A DNA stretch of 64,000 bases. Origin: Bacteroidaceae bacterium. GTDB taxonomy: Bacteria; Bacteroidota; Bacteroidia; Bacteroidales; Bacteroidaceae. The notes beneath the pieces were generated by a model. The model saw nothing but the letters and a program-made list of their open reading frames with translations. It was not told the DNA's origin and did no database searches. Shown piece after piece: positions 63,882 through 64,000 of the stretch (position 1 is its first letter; each line of letters begins with the position of its first letter). The translations under genes and the position numbers were made by a program. The stretch is from assembly GCA_017555585.1 (NCBI GenBank), contig JAFZGA010000002.1, forward strand, positions 83,159 to 147,158, written 5' to 3'.

Positions 63882-64000
63882 TTACTTTCTGTGTTCCCGG
63901 ACAGTCTCCGCCCATTTCTTCTTATCAGGCTTATACATACCTTTCGCCTTGCTACGCTTGAGTCGGCTGCGTGATGCCTCCATCTTGTCGGGGTCTATGA
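63882..64000 (-). CDS. Partial gene, basic C-terminus
   Basis: The minus-strand frame is open to the right edge and ends at 63882. The visible 38 residues are very basic (MEASRSRLKRSKAKGMYKPDKKKWAETVREHRK at the end), suggesting nucleic-acid binding. N-terminus outside the window. Confidence 0.5.
   Translation of the reverse strand, partial: IDPDKMEASRSRLKRSKAKGMYKPDKKKWAETVREHRK

Noticed and set aside
1-64000. tRNA genes as the island attachment sites
   Set aside because: No tRNA-like cloverleaf or CCA-proximal repeat was seen at any junction; the shared sequence is the protein gene end.

Overview
The window looks like a Bacteroidales (Bacteroidota) chromosome. Signs of this are TTTG-N19-TAnnTTTG-type promoters, NigD-like and other lipoproteins, an IntDOT-like tyrosine integrase in which the first catalytic Arg is replaced, a DUF3871 protein, and the paired NifU-like / GGGtGRT genes. 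I cannot name a genus from the sequence alone.

Layout. (1) 1-9.9 kb, ordinary core genes: a SIMPL-domain protein (cut by the window edge), DedA, a Ca2+ P-type ATPase, MetH, SmpB, a NigD-like lipoprotein, then a strongly promoted two-gene unit for a NifU-like scaffold and the GGGtGRT protein. (2) 9.75-40.5 kb, an accretion zone. The last 165 bp of the GGGtGRT gene occur four times in direct orientation (9749, 21065, 35240, 40013). Three of the copies are followed by motifs that look like arm-type integrase sites laid out as three direct plus one inverted. The simplest reading is repeated site-specific integration into the 3' end of this gene. The first island (9.75-21.06 kb) still has its integrase next to the right junction. 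The second interval holds a core-like tripartite ABC efflux operon, its sigma54 regulator and sensor kinase, then a serine recombinase and two P-loop ATPase genes. The third carries a methyltransferase-like/Sel1 protein and a DUF1848 protein. (3) 40.8-60.3 kb, the most unusual part. A voltage-gated-channel-like protein with an odd pore and an M20-like peptidase face a co-directional run of genes for zinc-ribbon proteins, two SPFH-type scaffold proteins, a PD-(D/E)XK nuclease-like protein, a zinc-ribbon peptidase of the gingipain/caspase type (C25-like, clan CD), membrane proteins and a large DUF4011 helicase with a C-terminal nuclease-fold domain. The run ends in a short pore-only relative of the channel. 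(4) 60.6-64 kb, a minus-strand series of small poorly characterised genes, one RNase H-like.

How it may fit together. The zinc-ribbon/SPFH/zinc-ribbon-TM part recalls the B. subtilis YdjGHI membrane-stress complex. Here it is joined to a candidate cysteine protease, nucleic-acid enzymes and channel modules, which is the design expected of a membrane-monitoring stress, antiphage or cell-suicide system. That role is inference. In the efflux locus the logic is more direct: a near-perfect sigma54 promoter lies upstream of the TolC-HlyD-ABC operon, and the divergent genes encode a GAFTGA-containing sigma54 activator and its kinase.

No tRNA, rRNA or CRISPR array was recognised.
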